Source of the DNA: Opitutales bacterium | GTDB taxonomy: Bacteria; Verrucomicrobiota; Verrucomicrobiia; Opitutales; Opitutaceae | Length of the DNA: 10,598 nucleotides | Reading direction: 5' to 3' | Assembly: GCA_021772595.1 (NCBI GenBank) | Contig: JAJFLS010000465.1 | Span: forward strand, 1-10,598 | Shown here: positions 1-8,344 of the stretch, piece after piece | Numbering within the stretch: the first letter of the stretch is position 1 | Layout: every line of letters starts with the position of its first letter | Program-made: the position numbers and the translations under genes | The notes under the pieces: generated by a model | Told to the model about the DNA's origin: nothing | Seen by the model: only the letters and a program-made list of their open reading frames with translations | Databases searched by the model: none

Positions 1-873
1 CGCCGCCAGCAGCGTGACCACGACCACGAGTATCATCTTTTCCGCGATGAATATAAATAGCCCTTCGCGTAGCGTGCTGTACCGGTGCAGCGTACGAAAA
101 CGCGCTTCCCGATAGATGTCGTTCGTCATGTTGTTCGCGATCATCAGCAGAAACATTCCCGCCATTCCCGTGTATATGAAACTGAAGAAATTGAACGAAG
201 ATCCCTCGCCCTCGCCCGCCTCCTTCTTACGAGTCTCCTTTTCATAAGTGACAAGCGGAGGCGTCAAGTAGTCCCGCGCCGCCTCGAAGCGATCCGCAGT
301 CCGCTTCAAGAGACCAGCAATGATAAACGTGTTGGTGATGAAGTCGCTGTCCTCGTCGTCACCGTCCAGGACCTCCAGCCATTCGCGCAAGTCCGGGCCC
401 AAATTTCGAGACAAGGTATTCAGCCCCGTCACCAAGGTCTCCATACCTTCCTCGACGATCGCCGGATAGACCGTTTGGGCGGGATTCTTGATCAGCTCCA
501 ACTTCAAGGTCTCGTCCGCTCCGTCCAAGTAGCCTTGCGTGAAACCCTCCGGCATAATCAAAACCGCGCTCAACTCGTTTTCATTGATCAGTTCCATGGC
601 CTCCTCGCGATCGAGAAATCGAGCATCGATTTGCTTGGAAAACTCCGGGCTGTTCATCGCTCCTTGCAAGAACTCAGTCAGACCGGATTCGTCCTCATCC
701 ACGATCGCCACCTTAATCGCAGCCATGCCCGAGCCTTTTTTGCCCATCCCGCCAAAGGCCAGACCCAACACGGCCACCAGCACCATCGAGACGCCTACCT
801 GTATCAGAATAGGTATCGGATTGCGGCGGATTCGCCGTAAATCCTTGATTAGTAGAGAGCGTAGCAAAGTCAT
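1..873 (-). CDS. ABC-2 type transporter permease (partial, C-terminus beyond window)
   Basis: This is the membrane subunit of an ABC exporter; 291 codons are visible and the frame runs off position 1. It starts with ATG at 873, four bases after the stop of the ATPase gene, so the two are translationally coupled. The N-terminus (MTLLRSLLIKDLRRIRRNP) is a short basic cytoplasmic stretch. It is followed by a TM helix at about residues 26-42, a large hydrophilic loop of about 185 residues, then TM helices at about 231-249 and 273-291. One TM, a long periplasmic domain, then a TM cluster is the usual plan of the ABC-2 family with a large extracytoplasmic loop (NatB/YhaP-like, ABC2_membrane_3). The loop carries an acidic run near residue 171 and a Glu/Gly-rich segment near 217-225. 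The substrate cannot be told from sequence; relatives export drugs, ions or lipids. The family call is strong, the substrate unknown. Confidence 0.88.
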   Translation of the reverse strand, partial: MTLLRSLLIKDLRRIRRNPIPILIQVGVSMVLVAVLGLAFGGMGKKGSGMAAIKVAIVDEDESGLTEFLQGAMNSPEFSKQIDARFLDREEAMELINENELSAVLIMPEGFTQGYLDGADETLKLELIKNPAQTVYPAIVEEGMETLVTGLNTLSRNLGPDLREWLEVLDGDDEDSDFITNTFIIAGLLKRTADRFEAARDYLTPPLVTYEKETRKKEAGEGEGSSFNFFSFIYTGMAGMFLLMIANNMTNDIYREARFRTLHRYSTLREGLFIFIAEKMILVVVVTLLAA

Positions 874-877
874 CACT

Positions 878-1810
878 CTACTCCCTGAGTTCGCGGCCGG
901 TTAATTGGAGAAACGCGTCATTCAAGCTCGGGCGCTTCAGAGTCACATTTTCCAGCTGCACAGGAACAGACAGCAACTGCTTGAGACACTCCGCCGGATC
1001 GCGCTCGCCCTTGGCCGCGACGACCATCTGGCTGTCCGTTCTCTGAATCACGCGAAACGCCTCCTCGAATCCCGGCCAATCATTCGGCTCCACGTCTTCG
1101 AAGCTTCCCTCGATCACAAAGAGCTGATCATGCCCGATCTGCTTCTGCAACTCCGCCAGTGTCCCTTCCGCCAAGATCTTCCCGTGATCGATGATTCCTA
1201 TCCGGTCGCACAGCGATTCCGCCTCTTCCAAGTAATGCGTCGTGTAGAGAATTCCCACGCCTTCCGCCACCAACCCGCGAATGAACTCCAAAATGTTCAT
1301 ACGCGCCTGCGGATCGATCCCAACCGTCGGCTCGTCCAGCAATAGCAGCTTCGGCCGATGCATCAGCGCGCAGCCCAGATTGATCCGCCGCTTCATTCCT
1401 CCCGAATATTTGGATACCACGTCCTTCGCGCGATCCACCAGAGAAAGCGATTCCAGCAACTCGCCCGCTCGCGTCTTCGCGTCGCTCGATGTCAACCCAG
1501 CGACCTTCCCCCAGAACTCGAGATTCTCCCGGCCCGAAAGCTCTTCGTAGAGCGCCAGCTCCTGAGGCACGACTCCCATGACCTTTCGAGATTCCTGCGG
1601 CGAGGTCCAAAAATTCCGCCCTTCTATCATAACGTTGCCGTCATCCGACTTGAGCAATCCGCAGGTCAGTGAAATGGTGGTCGTCTTCCCCGCGCCGTTC
1701 GGTCCGAGCAAGCCATAGATTTCACCTTCCCTCACCTCGAAAGTCACTCCATCCACCGCAGTGATGTCGTCAAAACGCTTCGAGAGTTTGTCTATTACGA
1801 GTAACGCCAT
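878..1810 (-). CDS. ABC transporter ATP-binding protein (ABC-2 / NatA-DrrA type)
   Basis: This 310-residue ATPase powers the permease encoded just downstream. All nucleotide-binding motifs are intact: Walker A GPNGAGKTT at residues 36-44, Q-loop Q83, signature YSGGMKRR at 135-142, Walker B LLLLDEP at 155-161 with catalytic E160, D-loop at about 164-168, and switch H192 in TTHYLEEAE. The roughly 80 residues after the switch form the C-terminal regulatory extension common in NatA/DrrA-type exporters. I chose the ATG at 1810 because MALLVIDKLSKRF matches the usual family start. The frame stays open upstream to a TTG at 1870, which would add 20 residues of unlikely N-terminus. There is no clear Shine-Dalgarno at either start. 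The ATPase is complete and likely functional. The exported substrate is unknown. Confidence 0.95.
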   Translation of the reverse strand: MALLVIDKLSKRFDDITAVDGVTFEVREGEIYGLLGPNGAGKTTTISLTCGLLKSDDGNVMIEGRNFWTSPQESRKVMGVVPQELALYEELSGRENLEFWGKVAGLTSSDAKTRAGELLESLSLVDRAKDVVSKYSGGMKRRINLGCALMHRPKLLLLDEPTVGIDPQARMNILEFIRGLVAEGVGILYTTHYLEEAESLCDRIGIIDHGKILAEGTLAELQKQIGHDQLFVIEGSFEDVEPNDWPGFEEAFRVIQRTDSQMVVAAKGERDPAECLKQLLSVPVQLENVTLKRPSLNDAFLQLTGRELRE

Positions 1811-1987
1811 ATCAACGCCCAAAACTGAAAGCTCGCCCAAACGAAAGCGACAAAATTGTAGGAGGATCAACTATTCCAAACGAGGAACAGCCGCGAAAAG
1901 AGGAACACGTGGCAAGCATACCCCACTATTCACCCGAACGAGAAATCGGTTACAAAAAAGATTCCCGGTCAATTTTCACGTTTCAAT

Positions 1988-2061
1988 TGTAGGAGCCTGC
2001 TCGCAGGCGATTTCCTTTGTAGTAAGCTAGGGAAACAATCGCCTGCAAGCAGGCTCCTACA
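1988..2061. repeat. REPIN-like doublet of inverted REP sequences
   Basis: Two copies of a 24-base unit beginning TGTAGGAGCCTGCT face each other, at 1988-2011 (plus) and 2038-2061 (minus), and differ at a single position (C/T). Each unit folds on itself through GCCTGC/GCAGGC, and the pair can form one long hairpin. The spacer adds a further short complement (TTTCC/GGAAA). This is the architecture of REP doublets (REPINs), which in other bacteria are spread by RAYT (TnpA-REP) tyrosine transposases. No RAYT gene is in this window, so a mobilising enzyme elsewhere in the genome is inferred. Confidence 0.8.
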
Positions 2062-2113
2062 CTCGACGAACCATCGATTTCAGCTTAGGCAGAACTGATG
2101 CGAATCCACGCAG

Positions 2114-2156
2114 CATTCGCAACGTAGCTACATCGGGAATCCGGTGTGGAAAATAC
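2114..2156 (+). repeat. Diverged 43-bp repeat, copy 1
   Basis: This stretch aligns without gaps to 2311-2353, with 34 of 43 positions identical by hand. The shared core is CGTAGCTAC, then a small hairpin-forming segment (here TCGGGAATCCGG), then GTGGA. Just upstream, TGCGAAT at 2099-2105 and ATTCGCA at 2115-2121 form a perfect 7-bp inverted repeat. The spacing of conserved blocks suggests an old dispersed intergenic repeat and not protein-coding homology. Confidence 0.65.
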
Positions 2157-2182
2157 AAGGCACCTCGAAATTCCAGGGTAGT

Positions 2183-2202
2183 GAACGGGCGCCGCCCCGT
2201 TC
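2183..2202. repeat. GC-rich hairpin
   Basis: GAACGGG at 2183-2189 pairs perfectly with CCCGTTC at 2196-2202 around a six-base GC loop. There is no T-tract on either side, so it is not a classical terminator. It may be a further REP-like element, and it lies between the two copies of the 43-bp repeat. Confidence 0.5.
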
Positions 2203-2263
2203 CAACGATTCGCCGAACTGACTTATTTAACAGTCTCTAAGAGGGTGTCTAATAAGTCCATTT

Positions 2264-2292
2264 TGTAGGGCCGGCGCTTGTGCCGGGCCGCG
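2264..2292 (+). repeat. REP-like hairpin, GTAGGGCCGGCGCT family
   Basis: GGCCGGC at 2269-2275 pairs with GCCGGGCC at 2282-2289, with one bulged base, around a six-base loop. The lead sequence GTAGGGCCGGCGCT matches the minus strand of 8498-8511 at 13 of 14 bases (C versus G at one position), so it is a second, distinct REP-like family with at least two members in this window. It is not followed by a T-run and lies about 70 bp beyond the helicase stop codon. Confidence 0.6.
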
Positions 2293-2310
2293 AATGAGGA
2301 TCTTTCTCAA

Positions 2311-2353
2311 CCTTCGCATCGTAGCTACCCCGAGACTTCGGCGTGGAATCTAC
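2311..2353 (+). repeat. Diverged 43-bp repeat, copy 2
   Basis: This is the direct-orientation partner of 2114-2156. Here the internal hairpin segment reads CCGAGACTTCGG, pairing CCGA with TCGG. It ends 11 bases before the helicase stop codon. Confidence 0.65.
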
Positions 2354-2364
2354 CGCTACCCAAT

Positions 2365-4932
<2,568 letters not shown>

Positions 4933-4997
4933 AAAAAGCCCGCCAGCATTCCACCCTCCCCAAAATGATCAACCTTCAAATCGCCAGCGGCAGGGAG

Positions 4998-5020
4998 CAA
5001 TTGTTAAGGCAATTTTAAGG
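4998..5020. promoter_or_regulatory. Tandem direct repeat with 11-bp period upstream of the helicase
   Basis: On the minus strand (helicase sense) CCTTAAAATTG is followed immediately by CCTTAACAATTG, so the CCTTAA blocks are 11 bp apart, one helical turn. This lies about 65-90 bp upstream of the helicase ATG. Response regulators of the OmpR/PhoB family bind direct repeats with this spacing, and TTAACA/TTAAAA blocks resemble Pho-box half-sites of some phyla. No -10 element could be assigned with confidence, so regulation is inferred. The rest of the 147-bp spacer (4933-5079) shows nothing else convincing. Confidence 0.35.
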
Positions 5021-5079
5021 ACCCCGTCTCCATATTTCTGCCCAAAGACCAAGCTTAGCTGCAGCGCCTTGTGAGGCCG

Positions 5080-5715
5080 CTACTCCTTAGTACCTTCGAG
5101 ATAGACGGCCTTCATTGGCATTCCTTCCACAGGGTCAACGACGCACCGGTCTACAACAAAATTGGCTTCCCGCGCCCAAGTAGTGACTTCCTCTTTACGG
5201 TATCTGAGCGCCACGACATCGGACTCACCCCCATAGTCAATAGGACCCGTTCCTTCCCAAGCAGCCAGCACTATCTGTCCCCCCGACCCCAGCACACGGC
5301 GCCACTCCCGAAGTGCCGCAACAATTTCCCGAGAATCGATATGGTGAATAGCAAAGAAGCTCAAGATGGCTGCTGACGAGCCAGACTCGACTGACCCCAG
5401 GTCACGCATGTCACCCATCCGAATCGTTGCGCTCGAAGCAAGTCTGGAACGAGCGCATGCAACCATCCGTGGCGATAAATCGATTCCCAGAAGCAAGCGC
5501 TTTGGGTCGTGGTGCTCGTGATACCTAGTCAGCATATGCCCTGATCCGCATGAAGTGTCTACCACCGTCCCCGATACATCTGCGATGCGCTCAGCCAGCC
5601 GCCCCAAGGTGTCAGAGTAGACAGGGAGATCGATCTCGGAATCCATCATCTCGGCGTACCGATCCGCCGATTTATCATATAATTCGCGTACTTTCGTTTC
5701 AGGCGATACTTTCAT
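5080..5715 (-). CDS. Class I SAM-dependent methyltransferase (Methyltransf_11/25-like)
   Basis: This 211-residue single-domain Rossmann methyltransferase has motif I VVDTSCGSGH at residues 51-60, the acidic ribose-binding end of strand 2 in LGIDLSP (D79), a motif II-like GDMRDL at 101-106, and the post-motif segment SFFAIHHID at 119-127. There is no DPPY/NPPF catalytic motif as in DNA amino-methyltransferases, so a small-molecule or other substrate is more likely. The substrate is unknown. I chose the ATG at 5715 (MKVSPETKVRELYDKSADRY); the frame is open up to 5784, but those codons lie inside the attC-like element. The gene begins about 12 bp after that element's terminal AAC box, the usual position for a cassette gene. 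Its stop (TAG) is at 5080-5082. No convincing attC-like element was found downstream. Confidence 0.88.
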   Translation of the reverse strand: MKVSPETKVRELYDKSADRYAEMMDSEIDLPVYSDTLGRLAERIADVSGTVVDTSCGSGHMLTRYHEHHDPKRLLLGIDLSPRMVACARSRLASSATIRMGDMRDLGSVESGSSAAILSFFAIHHIDSREIVAALREWRRVLGSGGQIVLAAWEGTGPIDYGGESDVVALRYRKEEVTTWAREANFVVDRCVVDPVEGMPMKAVYLEGTKE

Positions 5716-5726
5716 GACTACCGACG

Positions 5727-5795
5727 GTATAACGCTAAAGCTGTGGCAGGGTGGAGTTGCGGTGTCCAGAGCGAAGCGAACCATCGGCGTTAGTC
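5727..5795 (-). other. attC-like recombination site (degenerate), between nuclease and methyltransferase genes
   Basis: On the plus strand this 69-bp element runs from GTATAACGC to GCGTTAGTC, whose ends pair at 7 of 9 positions (ATAACGC-type outer stem). On the gene strand it reads CTAAC near the 5' end and GTTATAC at the 3' end, close to the integron boxes RYYYAAC and GTTRRRY. The stop codon of the nuclease gene (TAA, 5790-5792) lies within the first box, a common cassette arrangement. The left half (AACGCTAAAGCTGTGGC) is clearly related to the element at 7044-7115 (AACGTAGAGTTGTGGC), and both contain AGCGRAGCG before the right box. The inner stem is poor here, as if the complementary right arm had been lost. 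It is probably a diverged or damaged attC site. Confidence 0.5.
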
Positions 5796-7034
5796 GCCCT
5801 TGCCACCAGCGTCTTGTTCGCTGTCGTCAGTTTTGGGCACGTGGTAGACTTGAATGGTCAGATCTAGCGATAACGATGAGTCGCGATTACTCTTCATGCG
5901 CACGCGAGTCTCGTTGTCTCCTTGTGCCTGTCCCGAATTCAGAAAGTTGGGGTGGGCTTTGATTGTCTCCGGGATCTTCCTGAGAACAGTGGCAATCGAG
6001 GTATCACGAACAAAAAGGATAATCGCCGTGTGAGAATCCCTCCACGTGAGATAATTGAGTAATTGATCGACAGTATCGGAGAACAGCTTCGGCCCACCCC
6101 AAAACTTGCACTCCGCAATAAAAACATTTCGGCCGTCCTTGCGGAGGAGGATATCGGTCTTGCCGTCGAAATTGAATGTCTCGCCGGTAGCGTCAGCTTC
6201 GAAGCTCCCATTCAATGTCATCAGGAAATACATTCTCAGGTCTTCCTCGCCGATCTTTTCGAACGCGGAGGGTGATCGCTCCATTGTGAGAGTCATCCCC
6301 TTGAGCACCGCGAGGATGTCCTGATACGTTTCTTCTGTGATCGTTGGGTGGGCTTCGTAAGGCTTTGATTCGGCCTGAGGGCGTTCAATCGCAATTTTCT
6401 TTTTTACAGGCACAGAGAAGGTCGCTGGAATATTGGCCCGCTTGCGTAGGGGGAATCCGAGCGATCCCAGCACACCGGCATCTTTGAGCAGTTTGTCCTT
6501 CCGGGCTTTAAACTCGTTTGTGATGAGTGCCGAAAGTCCATCGTTCCATTTGTCAAGCTGGTCCCGCTGCCAGTGGATGTGCTGGTCAATATTGTCCAAG
6601 ATTCCATTCAACTCGGCTCGCAATTTGTCGGGATCTCCACCGCCTTCCAAGGTAATCAGCAGTTCACTATTCTTCGTGACATTCGCCCGAGGCAAAAGGC
6701 CACTCAATGTGGAAGGTTGCTGAAAAAAGAACTCCCTTTCCCCGCTAAAGGGCACAGCGAAAGTAATGAATGTGCCCTTCCGTTCGAATCGCCGCCCGTA
6801 CTCTTGCGCGACAACAGATTTCTCAGCTTGCTCGGCGATCTCGATTCGATTCCGATCGAGTTGAAGTGGCTCGATCCGATATTCAGAGTCGATGTGACTT
6901 CGGTACTCGTCCTCGTTCACGTTCAGGATATAGTCCCGGGACTCTCGACCGATACGCTCCCGTATTTGGCCGGGTAGTTGATAGAGCGTGTCGGAGAGGG
7001 AAAACCTGTCAAAGAGGAGGTCGCGATCTGCCAT
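5790..7034 (-). CDS. PD-(D/E)xK nuclease-like protein, probable cassette cargo
   Basis: This 414-residue protein is not assigned to a named family. The C-terminal third carries a restriction-endonuclease-fold signature: E263/E264 in a helix, D294 in KTDILLRK, E308-x-K310 in VFIAECKFWGG, and Q324 in the following helix (DQLLNYL). This fits an E-D-ExK-Q active site as in Mrr/RecB-like nucleases, so metal-dependent DNA cleavage is likely. The first 250 residues are charged and predicted mostly helical, with a segment rich in W, Q and D near 150-165 and an alkaline patch at 177-215. I recognise no separate domain there. No TM segment or signal peptide is visible. Start is ATG at 7034, ten bases after the attC-like element; the stop overlaps the next element. 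A role in defence or DNA turnover is plausible but unproven. Confidence 0.8.
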   Translation of the reverse strand: MADRDLLFDRFSLSDTLYQLPGQIRERIGRESRDYILNVNEDEYRSHIDSEYRIEPLQLDRNRIEIAEQAEKSVVAQEYGRRFERKGTFITFAVPFSGEREFFFQQPSTLSGLLPRANVTKNSELLITLEGGGDPDKLRAELNGILDNIDQHIHWQRDQLDKWNDGLSALITNEFKARKDKLLKDAGVLGSLGFPLRKRANIPATFSVPVKKKIAIERPQAESKPYEAHPTITEETYQDILAVLKGMTLTMERSPSAFEKIGEEDLRMYFLMTLNGSFEADATGETFNFDGKTDILLRKDGRNVFIAECKFWGGPKLFSDTVDQLLNYLTWRDSHTAIILFVRDTSIATVLRKIPETIKAHPNFLNSGQAQGDNETRVRMKSNRDSSLSLDLTIQVYHVPKTDDSEQDAGGKGD

Positions 7035-7043
7035 ATGTTTTTC

Positions 7044-7115
7044 AGCGAACGTAGAGTTGTGGCGATGGCAGTGGAGCGGAGCGCAACAGCCATTGCCACA
7101 ATCGATTGGTTAGCT
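7044..7115 (-). other. attC-like recombination site (59-base-element type)
   Basis: This 72-bp element has strong two-fold structure. The outer boxes AGCGAAC (7044-7050) and GTTAGCT (7109-7115) pair at 6 of 7 positions. The inner 14-base arms, GTTGTGGCGATGGC (7056-7069) and GCCATTGCCACAAT (7089-7102), pair fully on the plus strand if two G-T wobbles are allowed. Between box and arm are unpaired spacers of five and six bases, and the loop is 19 bases. Outer box, spacer, inner box, loop is the layout of integron attC sites. The plus strand is the 'bottom' strand for the minus-strand genes here, and it is the strand that folds better, as integrase requires. The terminal AAC and GTT triplets are conserved; the remaining box positions match the consensus only in part. 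Beyond it, 7116-7231 is AT-rich with no gene I trust. Confidence 0.65.
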
Positions 7116-7231
7116 TGATCTTGGTTTTACATCCGATTTGAAGTTTCTGGGATGCGTGTGGATGTATCCTAAACTTAAGCACAATAGAATAACTCAAGAA
7201 AATAGGAGAGTTAAAAAACCAAGGGATGCAC

Positions 7232-8209
7232 CTATTTAGTGATTCCACTAGGATAGTTTCGATTAAACTGAATATTGAAAATCGGGATTAATGGGCTTTG
7301 GTCGTCAGTTGCCCAGGTTTCAGAGCCCATACTGAGAATTCTACATGTCTCTGCTTTCTCGTTTTCTAAGAATAATCCTCTTTCGTCTGAATTTACCTTC
7401 ACCTTACTATTGAGAAAGAAATCTACGGCAGTAGCTTCATTGATAACATTGGTTGAGTTTCCAGGAAAATCGAAGAGTTCGCCTCCTCGTATATGCAAAT
7501 ATGCCCCATCTAGGATTTCAAAAGGACCAAATGAAATGGCGCCTTCATCCACCTCTAATGGTAATCCGAGCTCTATCTTCGGACGGAATGTGCCAGAAAT
7601 TTTAAGACAGTTCTCGTTTAGTAGCTCCATTTTGAGGAGAGTATCCTTTTTTGTATTCTGAACGATAAGCGTATGCAAATCTGGTCTTAAGAGCGGAAGA
7701 GTTATATTTGAATTCTGGCGAAATTGATTGTCGTCAAATGTTGCATATACCTCCCCGTCCTCGCTCCACAGATCAAGTGATACTCGAAAGCCACCACTTT
7801 TCTCTTTTTTGACTCTTATGATGTCTTGACCATAAAGTCTGAGAACCGTGATATCGGTTTCGGATGTCGACGCGATATAACTTCCGAAAATGACAACTGT
7901 TTCATTTGGGTATATCGTTGATGCCCGTTTTTTTAGTTCTTCGCTAATGGGGCCTCTGGGTTCATCAACAGATGGAGTCGCTTTGCTTCCAGGTTGTAGC
8001 ATAAATTTCGATATCGCTTCTATCTCTTTGGCATCATTCTTTTCCCTAAGGTGTTTCTGAAACCAGACAGTTCCAGCGAAACCGAGTAGAACGAGGGTTA
8101 CAAAGGTTAGCCAAACGCCCCAATCTCGATGGGAGGTAGAAAAAAGGACACCAGATATAAGTGCGGTACCTGTCGCTGCGGCGATTATTACGGTCTTAAG
8201 AATTTCCAT
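7232..8209 (-). CDS. Unrecognised two-TM membrane-anchored protein, probable cassette cargo
   Basis: This 325-residue protein belongs to no family I can name. It opens with two hydrophobic helices, about residues 5-23 and 30-50, forming a hairpin. A charged linker follows (KHLREKNDAKEIEA), then a domain of about 230 residues rich in alternating hydrophobic and polar stretches, probably mostly beta. Segments such as LWSEDGEVYATFDDNQF and LRPDLHTLIVQN recall a beta-rich repeat I associate with uncharacterised bacterial proteins; this is an impression only. I prefer ATG 8209; a TTG at 8230 in the same frame adds seven residues. Hand-counted lines of this gene are about 40% G+C against about 60% in parts of the helicase, suggesting recent transfer. 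The stop TAG is at 7232-7234, 117 bp before the attC-like element. Confidence 0.75.
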   Translation of the reverse strand: MEILKTVIIAAATGTALISGVLFSTSHRDWGVWLTFVTLVLLGFAGTVWFQKHLREKNDAKEIEAISKFMLQPGSKATPSVDEPRGPISEELKKRASTIYPNETVVIFGSYIASTSETDITVLRLYGQDIIRVKKEKSGGFRVSLDLWSEDGEVYATFDDNQFRQNSNITLPLLRPDLHTLIVQNTKKDTLLKMELLNENCLKISGTFRPKIELGLPLEVDEGAISFGPFEILDGAYLHIRGGELFDFPGNSTNVINEATAVDFFLNSKVKVNSDERGLFLENEKAETCRILSMGSETWATDDQSPLIPIFNIQFNRNYPSGITK

Positions 8210-8260
8210 AACAGTTTTGTTAACCCTCAAATTTGATGTTTTTTCTGGAGGGTGTTATTT
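8206..8260 (-). other. Possible attC-like site at the start of the two-TM gene (weak)
   Basis: On the plus strand CCATAAC (8206-8212) and GTTATTT (8254-8260) form imperfect outer boxes pairing over ATAAC/GTTAT. Between them ACCCTC (8223-8228) and GAGGGT (8248-8253) form a 6-bp inner stem around a 19-base loop. The arrangement mimics the two better elements further left, and on the gene strand the box reads GTTATGG, placing the ATG of the gene directly at the putative junction. The stem is short and the boxes poorly matched, so this is tentative. Confidence 0.25.
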
Positions 8261-8271
8261 ATCAAGAATTG
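8252..8271. repeat. Half-site of TGTTATKCGTCA palindrome family
   Basis: GTGTTATTTATCAAGAATTG matches one arm and centre of the full palindrome at 8306-8339 (right arm read on the minus strand), but the second arm is missing here: the following bases GTGGTTGAAATT do not complete it. Confidence 0.5.
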
Positions 8272-8305
8272 GTGGTTGAAATTACTTACTTACCTGGGGG
8301 GAAGT

Positions 8306-8339
8306 CAATGTTATGCGTCAGAATTGATAAATAACATTG
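8306..8339. repeat. Imperfect 34-bp palindrome, TGTTATKCGTCA family
   Basis: The left arm CAATGTTATGCGTCA (8306-8320) and right arm TGATAAATAACATTG (8325-8339) are complementary at 12 of 15 positions around a four-base centre; the three mismatches are adjacent (GCG versus TTA). It shares its arms with the palindrome at 8345-8392. Confidence 0.7.
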
Positions 8340-8344
8340 GACGG

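Larger units (their letters stand above)
1811..2364. other. Intergenic repeat cluster between helicase and transporter operon
   Basis: These 554 bases contain no convincing gene on either strand. They hold the promoter region of the transporter operon (the part nearest 1810) and the 3' region of the helicase gene (nearest 2365). In between lie a REP doublet, two copies of a diverged 43-bp repeat, a GC-rich hairpin and a second REP-like hairpin, each listed separately. None of the hairpins is followed by a convincing T-tract, so I do not call an intrinsic terminator. I could not pick a trustworthy sigma-70 promoter by eye. Confidence 0.7.

Noticed and set aside
394..470. Defect in the permease gene
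   Set aside because: Frame followed continuously from 873 to 1 with no stop or shift; the gene is only cut by the window edge.
2225..2262. Possible insertion-sequence end (GAGGGTGTCTAATAAG)
   Set aside because: No matching inverted end, target duplication or transposase fragment could be found in the spacer.
4967..5008. A third attC-like site after the methyltransferase (GATCAAC ... GTTAAGG)
   Set aside because: End boxes pair at only 4 of 7 positions, there is no inner stem, and about 42 bp is short for an attC site.
5080..7034. Methyltransferase plus nuclease as a restriction-modification pair
   Set aside because: The methyltransferase has a small-molecule type post-motif (FFAIHHID) and no DPPY/NPPF or PCQ motif, and an attC-like element separates the genes. 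Proximity alone is not enough.
7042..7248. Small minus-strand open frame of 68 codons between the nuclease and two-TM genes
   Set aside because: It overlaps the attC-like element and the end of the two-TM gene, and its product shows no motif.
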